Shown here: positions 43,322-51,744 of the stretch, piece after piece
How the letters are laid out: each line of letters starts with the position of its first letter
How positions within the stretch are numbered: position 1 is the first letter of the stretch
Source of the DNA: an uncultured Roseicyclus sp.
GTDB taxonomy: Bacteria; Pseudomonadota; Alphaproteobacteria; Rhodobacterales; Rhodobacteraceae
Direction of reading: 5' to 3'
Length of the DNA: 64,000 nucleotides
Assembly: GCF_937892565.1 (NCBI RefSeq)
Contig: NZ_CALAHQ010000073.1
Coordinates: 45,810 to 109,809 of the forward strand
Notes under the pieces: generated by a model
Databases searched by the model: none
Told to the model about the DNA's origin: nothing
Seen by the model: the letters and a program-made list of their open reading frames with translations, nothing else
Program-made: the position numbers and the translations under genes

Positions 43322-43339
43322 GTGTCATCAAGACGTCAT
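43322..43339. promoter_or_regulatory. Pho box
   Basis: GTGTCAT-CAAG-ACGTCAT fits the PhoB consensus CTGTCAT-N4-CTGTCAT at 11 of 14 repeat positions with correct 11-base spacing. It lies in the 258-base divergent spacer between phnM copy 2 and the PhnC-like gene, so phosphate starvation likely controls one or both. Confidence 0.65.
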
Positions 43340-43462
43340 GCCGCCGTTATCGAGCTATTACACATGAGCGGCATGACAACACAAAAGGGTGTCGCGCGTC
43401 AGGCGATGCGTGGTCGGCACAAGGCATGACGCGTCATGCCAACAGGCAGGGGGCCGCATTCT

Positions 43463-44269
43463 ATGTTGAAACTGGACAGGTTGAGCCGCCGATTTGGCAG
43501 CACCATCGCCGTGGCGGACGCAACGCTTGAGATTCCGGCGGGCCAGATGGTGGGGATCATCGGGCGCTCGGGTTCAGGCAAATCGACATTGCTGCGGTTG
43601 GTGGCACGCCTGATCGACCCGTCGGAGGGACATATCTGGTGCGATGGCACCGACATCGCCCAGATCAAGGGGCGTGCTTTGCGCGATTGGCGTGCCGATT
43701 GCGCATTGGTGGGCGCGCGGGCCCATTTGGCTGATCATCTGGATGTCGCGACAAATGTGATGATCGGGCGCGGTCACGATCTGACGCCCTGGCGCGCAGT
43801 TGCGCAGATTTTCACCCCGCGCGAACGTGCCCGCGCCGGATCAGCGCTGGACCGCGTGGGGCTGGCACAAAACGCCCGGCAAAAAGCCCAGACCATGTCG
43901 CATGCGCAGCGCCAGAGAATCGCCATCGCCCGGGCCTTGATGCATGGGCCGCGGATGCTTCTTGTCGATCATGTGATCAATCGCCCGGATCGGGGCGACG
44001 GCCCAAGCACGCTGGAAGTTTTGCGCACGCTCAACCAGCAAGATGGGCTCACCGTGCTGTGCAGCCCCGACCGCCCGGAGGATGCGCGCGATTGTTGCGA
44101 CCGGATCATTGGCTTGGTGCAGGGACGTGTCGTGTTCGACGGCGCCCCTCAAGACCTGACCGCACAGATGGCGCGCGCATTTTGCGATGCAGCCACGGGG
44201 GATCACCGCATCAGCGCAAGCGCGGCTGCAAGATACCAGACGCCTGCGCCCATATTGATGCCCGTCTGA
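43463..44269 (+). CDS. PhnC-like ABC ATPase paralogue with lost catalytic motifs
   Basis: A 268-residue paralogue of PhnC. Walker A is intact (GRSGSGKST, Lys40). The Q-loop Gln is gone (LVGARAHL instead of IFQQFNL). The signature reads SHAQRQR instead of SGGQQQR, Walker B ends LLVDHVINR without the catalytic Glu, and the switch His is replaced (CSPDRPEDARD). It might bind ATP but should not hydrolyse it. It precedes the intact phnC. Start by homology to MLEVKKATR; an ATG at 43436 is possible. Confidence 0.85.
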   Translation: MLKLDRLSRRFGSTIAVADATLEIPAGQMVGIIGRSGSGKSTLLRLVARLIDPSEGHIWCDGTDIAQIKGRALRDWRADCALVGARAHLADHLDVATNVMIGRGHDLTPWRAVAQIFTPRERARAGSALDRVGLAQNARQKAQTMSHAQRQRIAIARALMHGPRMLLVDHVINRPDRGDGPSTLEVLRTLNQQDGLTVLCSPDRPEDARDCCDRIIGLVQGRVVFDGAPQDLTAQMARAFCDAATGDHRISASAAARYQTPAPILMPV

Positions 44270-44337
44270 CAGCGTTGCCCAAGCCTGCACCAGCGCGGCG
44301 CGCTTTGTCACAAAACCTTAACCGTTTCGTCGCCTGA

Positions 44338-44355
44338 GCGTCATCTGTCTTTGAC
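44338..44355. promoter_or_regulatory. Weak Pho-box-like repeat before phnC
   Basis: GCGTCAT-CTGT-CTTTGAC matches the Pho box at 9 of 14 positions with 11-base spacing. It is 30 bases before phnC. Weaker than the box at 43322. Confidence 0.35.
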
Positions 44356-44384
44356 ACAAGCCCTCAACAACAAGCGAGGGTCGC

Positions 44385-45212
44385 ATGCTCGAAGTCAAAA
44401 AAGCCACGCGCCTGTTCGGCCAGAAGCGGGCGGTGGATGCACTCTCCTTCAAGGTCGACGGCCCGCAATTTGTGGGCATCATCGGGCGTTCAGGGGCCGG
44501 CAAGTCGACCTTTCTGCGCATGATGAACCGGCTGACGGATGCGACATCGGGTCAAATCCTGGTCGACGGGCGCGACATTCTGGCGCTCAAGGGCGCCGAA
44601 GCCCGCGCCTGGCAAAGCCAATGCGCGATGATCTTTCAGCAGTTCAATCTGGTGCCGCGGTTGGATGTGGCATCCAACGTCATGCATGGTGTCTTGAACC
44701 GTCGTTCGACCCTGCGCACAATGTTCAATATCTGGAGCCGTGAAGATATCTTGCGGGCTCTCGATATTCTCGATCGTCTGGGCATCGCCGAACAAGCCCC
44801 CAAGCGCGCCGAGGCGCTGTCGGGTGGCCAGCAACAGCGCGTGGCCATCGCGCGCGCGCTGATGCAGGATCCCCAGATCATCTTGGCCGATGAACCCATC
44901 GCCAGCCTTGATCCGATGAATGCGCAGATCGTGATGGACACGCTCAAGCGCATCAACGTCGAAGATGGGCGCATGGTGATTGCCAACCTGCACACCCTTG
45001 ATACGGCGCGCCACTATTGCGACCGCGTGATCGGCATGCGCGACGGGCGCATGGTTTTCGATGGCACGCCGGCGCAACTGACCACGGATGTGGCGCGCGA
45101 GATTTATGGCGCGGATGACAGCTTCAACGAGGCTGCCACCTCGACCGCCATAAACCGCCCCGACGACAGCCCGGCGCTGACCGCGCTGCGCGAGGCGGCC
45201 AGCCTGGCCTGA
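44385..45212 (+). CDS. phnC: Phosphonate ABC transporter ATPase PhnC
   Basis: A 275-residue ATPase powering phosphonate import. All motifs are intact: [58 protein letters not shown] and the His in [14 protein letters not shown]. It is followed by phnD and two permeases. Confidence 0.96.
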   Translation: MLEVKKATRLFGQKRAVDALSFKVDGPQFVGIIGRSGAGKSTFLRMMNRLTDATSGQILVDGRDILALKGAEARAWQSQCAMIFQQFNLVPRLDVASNVMHGVLNRRSTLRTMFNIWSREDILRALDILDRLGIAEQAPKRAEALSGGQQQRVAIARALMQDPQIILADEPIASLDPMNAQIVMDTLKRINVEDGRMVIANLHTLDTARHYCDRVIGMRDGRMVFDGTPAQLTTDVAREIYGADDSFNEAATSTAINRPDDSPALTALREAASLA

Positions 45213-45229
45213 AACTGAATTCCGCCCGT

Positions 45230-45244
45230 GCCCCGGATCGGGGC
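45230..45244 (+). other. Short GC hairpin between phnC and phnD
   Basis: GCCCCG, loop GAT, CGGGGC (45230-45244), 22 bases before phnD. It is a likely mRNA stability or processing stem rather than a terminator, because no U-run follows. Confidence 0.4.
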
Positions 45245-45265
45245 AAAACCCAATGGAGAGATCCG

Positions 45266-46165
45266 ATGAAGAAACTTGTCACTTTGCTCGCGCTGACCAC
45301 GGCGATCGCAAGCCCTGTTGCAGCCCAGGAGATCACCGAATTCAACATCGGCCTGCTCGGCGGTGAGAATGCGCAAGACCGTTTGACGTCCAACGAGTGC
45401 TTCCGCGCCTATGCCGAAGAAGCGCTTGGTGTGCCTGTCCGCCTGTTCACCCCCGCCGACTATAACGGCGTGATCCAGGGCATGCTGGGCGGCACGATTG
45501 ATCTGGCATGGCTGGGCGCATCTTCCTATGCCGCGATCCACATCGCCGATCCCGAAGCGGCTTCGCCGGTGCTGGTCAAGACAAATCTCGACGGCAGCTT
45601 CAACTACCATTCGATCGGGTTCGCCCGCGCCGACAGTGGCATCAGCTCGCTGGAGGACATGAAGGGCAAGACATTTGCATTTGCCGACGTCAACTCCACC
45701 TCGGGCTACCTTGTCCCCCTCGTCGAGCTGCCCCAGCAGGGCTACCCGATGGCCGAAGGTGAATTTTTCGGCAAGGTCGTTTTCTCGGGCGGCCATGAGC
45801 AGTCGATCATCGGTGTGGCCAATGGCGATTTCGACGCCGCCGTGGCTTGGGCTGACGCGCAGGGCGATTGGGCCGATGGCTACAATTCGGGCGCCTTCCG
45901 CCGCGCGGCCGACAGCGGCATCGTCGACATGAACGATCTGGTCGAGATCTGGCGCTCGAGCCCCATCCCCGAAGGCCCGATCACGCTGCGCAATGCGCTG
46001 CCGCAGGAAGTGAAAGACACCATCATCGAGTTGCTGGCCAATCTGCACGAAGCTGATCCGGAATGTGCTTATGGCGTGGCGGCAGGTGAAACCGCTGGCT
46101 TCCTGCCGATTGCGCATGAAGCCTATGAGACGATCATCGCCGTCCGCCGCTCGCAGATGAACTGA
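45266..46165 (+). CDS. phnD: Phosphonate ABC substrate-binding protein PhnD
   Basis: A 299-residue periplasmic protein. Signal peptide MKKLVTLLALTTAIASPVAA is cleaved before QEIT. The mature part shows IGLLGGENAQDRL, YNGVIQGMLGGTIDLAWLGASSYA and FADVNSTSGYLVPL, the ligand-binding Ser/Thr stretch of PhnD. ATG 45266 follows GGAGAG. Confidence 0.95.
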   Translation: MKKLVTLLALTTAIASPVAAQEITEFNIGLLGGENAQDRLTSNECFRAYAEEALGVPVRLFTPADYNGVIQGMLGGTIDLAWLGASSYAAIHIADPEAASPVLVKTNLDGSFNYHSIGFARADSGISSLEDMKGKTFAFADVNSTSGYLVPLVELPQQGYPMAEGEFFGKVVFSGGHEQSIIGVANGDFDAAVAWADAQGDWADGYNSGAFRRAADSGIVDMNDLVEIWRSSPIPEGPITLRNALPQEVKDTIIELLANLHEADPECAYGVAAGETAGFLPIAHEAYETIIAVRRSQMN

Positions 46166-46184
46166 TCGCCTTGGGATAATCTTG

Positions 46185-46220
46185 CCGGATGCCGCCGCTC
46201 GCGGCATCCGGTTCTTCTTT
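46185..46220 (+). terminator. Strong stem-loop between phnD and phnE
   Basis: CCGGATGCCGC (46185-46195), loop CGCTC, GCGGCATCCGG (46201-46211) followed by TTCTTCTTT. It looks like a partial terminator or 3' stabiliser that keeps phnD mRNA more abundant than the permease messages. Confidence 0.65.
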
Positions 46221-46233
46221 CAAAGGAAGTGCC

Positions 46234-47103
46234 ATGGCTACGGTCCTGCCAGCCGAACCCCGGATTAGCGACATTCGCGACGATTACCTTGCTCTCACGC
46301 GTCGCAAACGCATGTATGGCGGGCTGCTTCTTTTGGCCTTTATCGTGACTTTTGTCGCGGGGTTCCAAATCGCCGAAGAGCGCAACGCGGGCGGCTTTGC
46401 CGAGGGTATCTCGCGGATTTTCGATTTTCCCCATGACCTTATCAGTGAAGCATGGCGCAACGCGGCCAATATGCCCGGACACGCCACTGCCGCCTTCCCG
46501 GCGCTGATCGAGACGGTGAACATCGCCATGGTCTCGACCATTCTTGGCTGTTTGCTCGGCACAGCGCTGGCCTTGGCTGGCACCCGTGGCCTTGCCTATT
46601 GGCCGCGCCTGATTCCCGTGGCGCGCCGCACATCGGATGTGTTCCGCGCCGTGCCCGAGATCGTCATCGCGCTGGTCCTGATCTTCATCATGGGCGGCGG
46701 CCCGGTGCCTGCCGTCATCGCCATCGCGATCCACACCGCGGGCGCGCAGGGCAAGCTGTTTTCCGAAGTGAACGAAAACGTCGATCTAAAGCCGCTCGAT
46801 GGGCTGGCTTCGGTCGGCGCGACATGGTGGCAGCGCACATGGTTGGGCGTGTTCCCGCAAGTTCTGCCCAATTACCTGAGCTATTCGCTCTTGCGGCTCG
46901 AAGTGAATATCCGCGCCTCGGCCATCTTGGGCTTCGTGGGGGCGGGCGGTATCGGTTATGAGCTGCGCAATGCCATGACCTTTGGCCAAGGAAAGTTCGA
47001 CCAGGCGGCGGCGATTTTCCTGATGCTGTTTGCCACCATCGTGATCGTCGACCAGATTTCGAGCTGGATGCGCAACAGCCTGACCCAAGGGAGGGCCGCG
47101 TGA
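46234..47103 (+). CDS. phnE: Phosphonate ABC permease PhnE, copy 1
   Basis: A 289-residue permease with six membrane segments. It shows LIETVNIAMVSTILGCLLGT, VFRAVPEIVIALVLIF and the EAA-type loop around GVFPQVLPNYLSYSL. ATG 46234 follows AAAGGAAG. It overlaps the second phnE (TGATG). Confidence 0.94.
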   Translation: MATVLPAEPRISDIRDDYLALTRRKRMYGGLLLLAFIVTFVAGFQIAEERNAGGFAEGISRIFDFPHDLISEAWRNAANMPGHATAAFPALIETVNIAMVSTILGCLLGTALALAGTRGLAYWPRLIPVARRTSDVFRAVPEIVIALVLIFIMGGGPVPAVIAIAIHTAGAQGKLFSEVNENVDLKPLDGLASVGATWWQRTWLGVFPQVLPNYLSYSLLRLEVNIRASAILGFVGAGGIGYELRNAMTFGQGKFDQAAAIFLMLFATIVIVDQISSWMRNSLTQGRAA

Positions 47104-48428
47104 TGGCCATGCTTGACCATGCCGATCTGCGCGAAGCCACGATCAAGGGTTTTGCCCGCAAGCGCGCCATCGCGCTTGCCGTGCCCGCCGTGTTGCTCGT
47201 CTATCTGGGCTATATCTTCGTGGCCTTCGATGTGCCGGGTTTGGCGCAGCGGGCCAATATGGACAATGCCGTGATCTTGCTGTCGGACGCGGTCAGCCAC
47301 AAGATCCACGTCACGCAGGACAACCGCAGCTTTGAAACCAATGTCTCGGTCGAGGGCAGCAGGCGCGCGATTTACAGCGATGTGCAGATCCCCGATTGGG
47401 TCGCGATTTCGGATGAACGGGTGGTCGTCGATCTGACCAATGGCCATACCGTCACCTATGAGGGGCCGGTGATCACCTATGATCTGCCGGGCTATGGGCC
47501 GATCCGGGTGACGGTGGGTGAGGCCTTGGCGCTGGAGTTGCCGCAAGCGGGACCGGTGCCTGATTTCATCAACGCCTCTGACAGCCGCGTGGCCGTCGCA
47601 ACGCCCGAGGGGCGTCTGACGGTGACGCGCTCGCGCGCCGATACCTTCCGGTATTTCTTCGGCTGGGAGCTGTTCTTTTTCGACCTCAACAGCCAATACA
47701 GCGGCATGGGGACGGGTGCGGTCATGGCCTCGGTCCTTGGCGGCGAGCGGCTTTATCCCGATCTGCCCAATTGGCAATCGGTCGTTCGCGATGTCTGGTA
47801 TAACTCGGTCTGGCGGCATGGCGATGTGGTTTGGGCCATTGGCGAGACGGCGCTCATGGCATTCCTTGGCACGTTTGGGGCGGCGGCAATAGCTCTGCCC
47901 TTGGCGTTTCTTGCGGCCCAGAATTTCACGCCGGCTCAATCGATCCGCTTTGCCGTGCGCCGGGTCTTCGACTTCGTGCGTGGGGTTGATGCCTTGATCT
48001 TCACCATCATCCTCAGCCGCGCCTTCGGGCCGGGGCCGATGACGGGGGCCTTGGCGATCCTGATCACGGATACGGGCGGTTTCGGCAAGCTCTTCTCCGA
48101 GGCGCTCGAGAATACCGACCAGAAACAGGTCGAAGGCGTGCAATCGACTGGCGCCAACGCCTTGCAACGTTACCGCTTCGGCGTCATCCCGCAGGTGATG
48201 CCGGTGCTCCTGAGCCAGGTGCTATATTTCCTCGAATCCAACACGCGCTCGGCCACGATCATCGGGGCGATCGTGGGCGGCGGCATCGGCCTGATGCTGA
48301 CGCAGGCGATCCAGACCACACAGGATTGGGAAAAAGTCACCTATTACATGATCTTGATCGTGCTTTTGGTGATCGCGATGGATGCGCTCTCGGGCTGGCT
48401 GCGGCGCAAGCTGATCAAGGGCGAATAA
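47103..48428 (+). CDS. phnE: Phosphonate ABC permease PhnE, copy 2, extended
   Basis: A 441-residue permease, about 150 residues longer than copy 1. The extra N-terminal part has one membrane helix and a large predicted periplasmic segment (about residues 45-215) with VSVEGSRRAIYSDVQIPDW. The C-terminal half is a normal PhnE core (ALMAFLGTFGAAAIALPLAF; DFVRGVDALIFTIILSRAFG; RFGVIPQVMPVLLSQ). A GTG at 47100 is an alternative start. Confidence 0.92.
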   Translation: MAMLDHADLREATIKGFARKRAIALAVPAVLLVYLGYIFVAFDVPGLAQRANMDNAVILLSDAVSHKIHVTQDNRSFETNVSVEGSRRAIYSDVQIPDWVAISDERVVVDLTNGHTVTYEGPVITYDLPGYGPIRVTVGEALALELPQAGPVPDFINASDSRVAVATPEGRLTVTRSRADTFRYFFGWELFFFDLNSQYSGMGTGAVMASVLGGERLYPDLPNWQSVVRDVWYNSVWRHGDVVWAIGETALMAFLGTFGAAAIALPLAFLAAQNFTPAQSIRFAVRRVFDFVRGVDALIFTIILSRAFGPGPMTGALAILITDTGGFGKLFSEALENTDQKQVEGVQSTGANALQRYRFGVIPQVMPVLLSQVLYFLESNTRSATIIGAIVGGGIGLMLTQAIQTTQDWEKVTYYMILIVLLVIAMDALSGWLRRKLIKGE

Positions 48429-48453
48429 CAACCGCTTCAGTGCAGAAAGCCGC

Positions 48454-49074
48454 ATGATGCCAAAACTCTCGGCCAGCGAACCCTTCATTCACGCCGGATG
48501 CCAGATCGTCAATTCCACCTTCGGCGCCTATTGCGAGGTGGGCCAAGGCTCGCATGTCACCAACTCGCACTTCGGCGATTACGCCTATTGCGCAAGGTTG
48601 GCCGATATCGCCAACACCAGCGTCGGCAAGTTTGCCAATATCGCCGCGATGACCCGCATCGGGCCGACCGATCATCCTATGGCGCAGCCCGCACAGCACC
48701 ATTTCCTCTATCGCTCCAGCTATTACTGGGACGATGTGGCCGATGACGCCGCGTTTTTCGCCCATCGGGCCAGCCGGCGCACCAGCCTTGGCGCCGATTG
48801 CTGGATCGGGCATGGCGCGATCATCAAGCCCGAGGTGGCGGTGGGCATCGGTGCGGTCGTGGCCGCAGGCGCTGTTGTGACCAAGGACGTTGCCCCCTTC
48901 ACCATTGTGGCGGGCGTGCCCGCAACCCCGATCCGCCGCCGGATGACCGAGGCTCAGGAACAGGCCCTTCTGGACATCGCGTGGTGGGATTGGGCACATG
49001 ATCGGCTGCGACAGGCGCTGCAGGATTTTCGCCAGTTGCCGCTGGATGGCTTCATCGAAAAATACCGGGTCTGA
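48454..49074 (+). CDS. Phosphonate-associated hexapeptide acetyltransferase
   Basis: A 206-residue left-handed beta-helix transferase (xenobiotic acyltransferase type) of the kind linked to phosphonate genes. It shows EVGQGSHVTNSHFGDYAYCARLA, IGPTDHPMAQPAQHHFLYRS and IGHGAIIKPEVAVGIGAVVAAGAVVTKDV. It may N-acetylate aminoalkylphosphonates, as PhnO does, but it has a different fold. It ends the phnC operon. Confidence 0.9.
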   Translation: MMPKLSASEPFIHAGCQIVNSTFGAYCEVGQGSHVTNSHFGDYAYCARLADIANTSVGKFANIAAMTRIGPTDHPMAQPAQHHFLYRSSYYWDDVADDAAFFAHRASRRTSLGADCWIGHGAIIKPEVAVGIGAVVAAGAVVTKDVAPFTIVAGVPATPIRRRMTEAQEQALLDIAWWDWAHDRLRQALQDFRQLPLDGFIEKYRV

Positions 49075-49089
49075 TCGCGGCACGCGCGC

Positions 49090-49710
49090 CTAGTCGGTCT
49101 TGGCCTGCGTCGCGTTGGGGGTCGGGGTCGTGGCGCCGCCCAGATGGTTGAGAACCGTGCGCGTGTCGGCGGCGGTTCCGATAGCCACCATCACTTCGGC
49201 CAATGCCCGGCGCGGCGCCACCTCATCGGGGGTGGCTTCGATCGCGCTGACAAGAATGGCCTTTGCCGCCGCCATGTCGCCCTGAGTTTGCGCGATCCGC
49301 GCGCGCATCAGCGCCGTCTCATGCGCGGTTACCCGGCCCTTGCCCTCGGCCTCGGACAGGATCGTGCGCGCCAGTTGCACTTGGTCCAGATCCAGCGCGG
49401 CCTCGAAAAGCACAAACAGCCCCTTGGGCTGGCCCGCAAGCTGGGCCAACAGATCAGCCGCCGCCCGCGCATTGTCCAGCGCGCCGCGCAACAGATGCGC
49501 CCGCATCACGACCTGCAGCATGGCGGCTTTGTCGGCTTGGGCGTGCGGCGTGGCCGCAGCCCCCGAAAGCTTGGCCTGATCATCGAATGCGGATTGCTGC
49601 GCCATCTGCGGCCCCCAAATCTCCATGCCGGTCGGGGCCAATCCCGTGCCGATCCCCGGCGCCATCAGGCGGTCGATTCTCACGGCGTGCGGAAAGACCC
49701 GATTTGGCAT
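49090..49710 (-). CDS. TPR-like repeat protein
   Basis: A 206-residue helical protein with two or three tetratricopeptide-like units (for example RAHLLRGALDNARAAADLLAQL and ALMRARIAQTQGDMAAAKAI). No signal peptide is obvious. Start taken at 49710 (MPNRVF) after GGGGGC; an upstream Met at 49746 is possible. It has no clear link to the phn genes and converges on them. Confidence 0.7.
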   Translation of the reverse strand: MPNRVFPHAVRIDRLMAPGIGTGLAPTGMEIWGPQMAQQSAFDDQAKLSGAAATPHAQADKAAMLQVVMRAHLLRGALDNARAAADLLAQLAGQPKGLFVLFEAALDLDQVQLARTILSEAEGKGRVTAHETALMRARIAQTQGDMAAAKAILVSAIEATPDEVAPRRALAEVMVAIGTAADTRTVLNHLGGATTPTPNATQAKTD

Positions 49711-49808
49711 AGTTTTGCCCCCAGTGATTAAGACTTCGTTAATCATGAGAGCCGGTGTCAGGATTTACTGCCGCCGGGGACGACCCAGGGCAAGCGGGGC
49801 TTGGCTTT

Positions 49809-50381
49809 TCAGCGGTTCATCGCGTGGTATGATGGATTGGGCATCATGTCGGATGCGATGGCGAAACGGTTGGTCATGTTGAAAAACCCGATCACATCGG
49901 CCAGATCGAAAATCTCGGCCTCGGTCAGACCGGCGTCAAACAGTGCCGCGCGATGGGGGGCCTCGACCTCCCATGGGGTGGTGGTCAGGGTCCATGCGAA
50001 ATCCAGCATCGCCCGCTGCCGCGCAGACACAGGCGCCACCCGGTAATTCATCACCAGCATTTCCCCCAAGTGCGGATCGCCCGACAAGGCGCGCACCGCC
50101 TGACCATGGGCGACAAGGCAATAAAAACAGCGGTTGGCCGAGGACACCACCACCGCGACCATCTCGCGCTCGAGCTTGCTCAACCCCGAGGGTGCCAGCA
50201 TCAAGGTGTTGTAATACTGGATAAATCCGCGCAGCTTTTCCTGGTTGCGCGAAAAGCTGCGCAGCACATTGGGCACCAGCCCCAGCTTTTCCTGACAGAC
50301 CTCGAAATAGCGGCGCATGTCATCGTCCAGATCGGCCGGATCGGGTAGATCATAGATCGAGATGTGATCGGGTTGCGGCAT
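49809..50381 (-). CDS. Peroxidase-related protein, AhpD/carboxymuconolactone fold
   Basis: A 190-residue AhpD-like protein. The redox motif is NRCFYCLVAHG (CxxC plus His), preceded by SGLSKLEREMVAVVVSSA. It belongs to the uncharacterised peroxidase-related group. It may reduce peroxides or act as a disulfide reductase. It is divergent from folE2. Confidence 0.88.
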   Translation of the reverse strand: MPQPDHISIYDLPDPADLDDDMRRYFEVCQEKLGLVPNVLRSFSRNQEKLRGFIQYYNTLMLAPSGLSKLEREMVAVVVSSANRCFYCLVAHGQAVRALSGDPHLGEMLVMNYRVAPVSARQRAMLDFAWTLTTTPWEVEAPHRAALFDAGLTEAEIFDLADVIGFFNMTNRFAIASDMMPNPSYHAMNR

Positions 50382-50567
50382 GTTGTGTCCTCATGTGATG
50401 GGGGCAGACTGGACCGCCGGGCCGGCGCGCACAACCCCGCCGTGGGGCGCCCCATTGTGATCCGTTCGCCGTCGGCCCGCGTATTTCTTTCGTTGCAAAG
50501 GATTGGGCCCGGCGCGCGGGCGATCTATGTAAGGCGGGCAAGACCGGCTCTATGGGGGACGACCATA

Positions 50568-51659
50568 ATGAACATGCATGTCATCGAACTGCCCGAAGCC
50601 GTGACGCGCGACGAGGCCGAGGCCGCGCTTGCGCGTCTGAAGCTCTGGGCGGAAACCGCCAGCGCCGATGATATTGCCGCGCTAGACCCGGCGATGGCGC
50701 GCCTGATCGGCGGGGGGTATCCGCAATTCGAACGCCGCTATCCCGACGGCTTCACCATTGATGCCGCCTACAAGGCGACGCTGCCCGATTTGCAAAATGG
50801 GCCGTCGTCGCTGATCCGGGGCGCCAATCGTCAGATCCAGCATGTGGGCATTTCCAATTTCCGCCTGCCGATCCGCTATCACACGCGCGACAATGGTGAT
50901 CTGACGCTCGAAACCGGCGTGACCGGCACCGTCAGCCTTGAGGCGGACAAGAAGGGTATCAACATGAGCCGCATCATGCGGTCTTTCTATGCGCATGCCG
51001 AAAAGACCTTCAGCTTCGAGGTTATCGAGGCGGCGCTTGATGATTACAAATCCGATCTGGAAAGCTTTGACGCGCGCATCCAGATGCGACTGTCATTCCC
51101 GGCCAAGGTGAAAAGCCTGCGCTCGGGGCTGACGGGGTATCAGTATTACGACATCGCGCTGGAACTGGTCGAACGGGGCGGGCTGCGCCAGAAGATCGTG
51201 CATCTGGATTTTGTCTATTCCTCGACCTGCCCCTGTTCGCTGGAACTGTCGGAACATGCGCGCGCCATGCGCAATCAGCTGGCAACCCCCCATTCCCAGC
51301 GCTCGGTTGCGCGGCTGTCGGTGGTCTTGACCGAAGGTGCGGGCTGTCTGTGGTTCGAGGATCTGATCGAGATGGCCCGCGCCGCCGTGCCGACCGAGAC
51401 GCAGGTGATGGTCAAGCGCGAAGATGAACAGGCCTTTGCCGAGCTGAACGCCGCCAATCCCATCTTTGTCGAAGATGCCGCGCGCCTGTTTGCCGAGCGG
51501 CTCCATGCCGATCCACGGCTGGGGGATTTCCGGGTTGTGGCCAGCCATCAGGAAAGCCTGCACAGCCATGATGCGGTCAGTGTCCTGACCGAAGGGGCGA
51601 CCTTTGCGCAGGCAAGCCTTGATCCGCATCTTTTTGCCAGCCTGATCCACCGCGGCTGA
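50568..51659 (+). CDS. folE2: GTP cyclohydrolase FolE2 (type IB)
   Basis: Opens GTP to dihydroneopterin triphosphate for folate or queuosine; type IB enzymes can use metals other than zinc. 363 residues. Signatures are ISNFRLPIRYHTRDNGDL, the catalytic Cys221 in SSTCPCSLELSEHARA and EDLIEMARAAVPTETQVMVKREDEQ. ATG 50568 follows GGGGGAC. The frame is open back to 50364 without support. Confidence 0.93.
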   Translation: MNMHVIELPEAVTRDEAEAALARLKLWAETASADDIAALDPAMARLIGGGYPQFERRYPDGFTIDAAYKATLPDLQNGPSSLIRGANRQIQHVGISNFRLPIRYHTRDNGDLTLETGVTGTVSLEADKKGINMSRIMRSFYAHAEKTFSFEVIEAALDDYKSDLESFDARIQMRLSFPAKVKSLRSGLTGYQYYDIALELVERGGLRQKIVHLDFVYSSTCPCSLELSEHARAMRNQLATPHSQRSVARLSVVLTEGAGCLWFEDLIEMARAAVPTETQVMVKREDEQAFAELNAANPIFVEDAARLFAERLHADPRLGDFRVVASHQESLHSHDAVSVLTEGATFAQASLDPHLFASLIHRG

Positions 51660-51671
51660 CACCGGCGTTTT

Positions 51672-51703
51672 CCGCGCCCCTTTCGCATGCGCAGGGGGCG
51701 CGG
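51672..51703 (+). terminator. Stem-loop after folE2
   Basis: CCGCGCCCC (51672-51680) pairs with GGGGCGCGG (51695-51703) around a 14-base loop, 12 bases after the folE2 stop. No U-run follows, so termination strength is uncertain. Confidence 0.45.
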
Positions 51704-51744
51704 TCGCTTGACAGCGCCGTGTCGGGGGGCCAACGCTCCGCCTT

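Noticed and set aside
43371..43380. Inverted second Pho box (ATGAGCG-GC-ATGACAA)
   Set aside because: Half-sites are 9 bases apart instead of 11, which does not fit PhoB binding.
50476..50510. GTATTTCTTTCGTTGCAAAG as a seventh copy of the intergenic repeat
   Set aside because: The spacing between the two halves is longer than in the six clear copies, so it was not counted.
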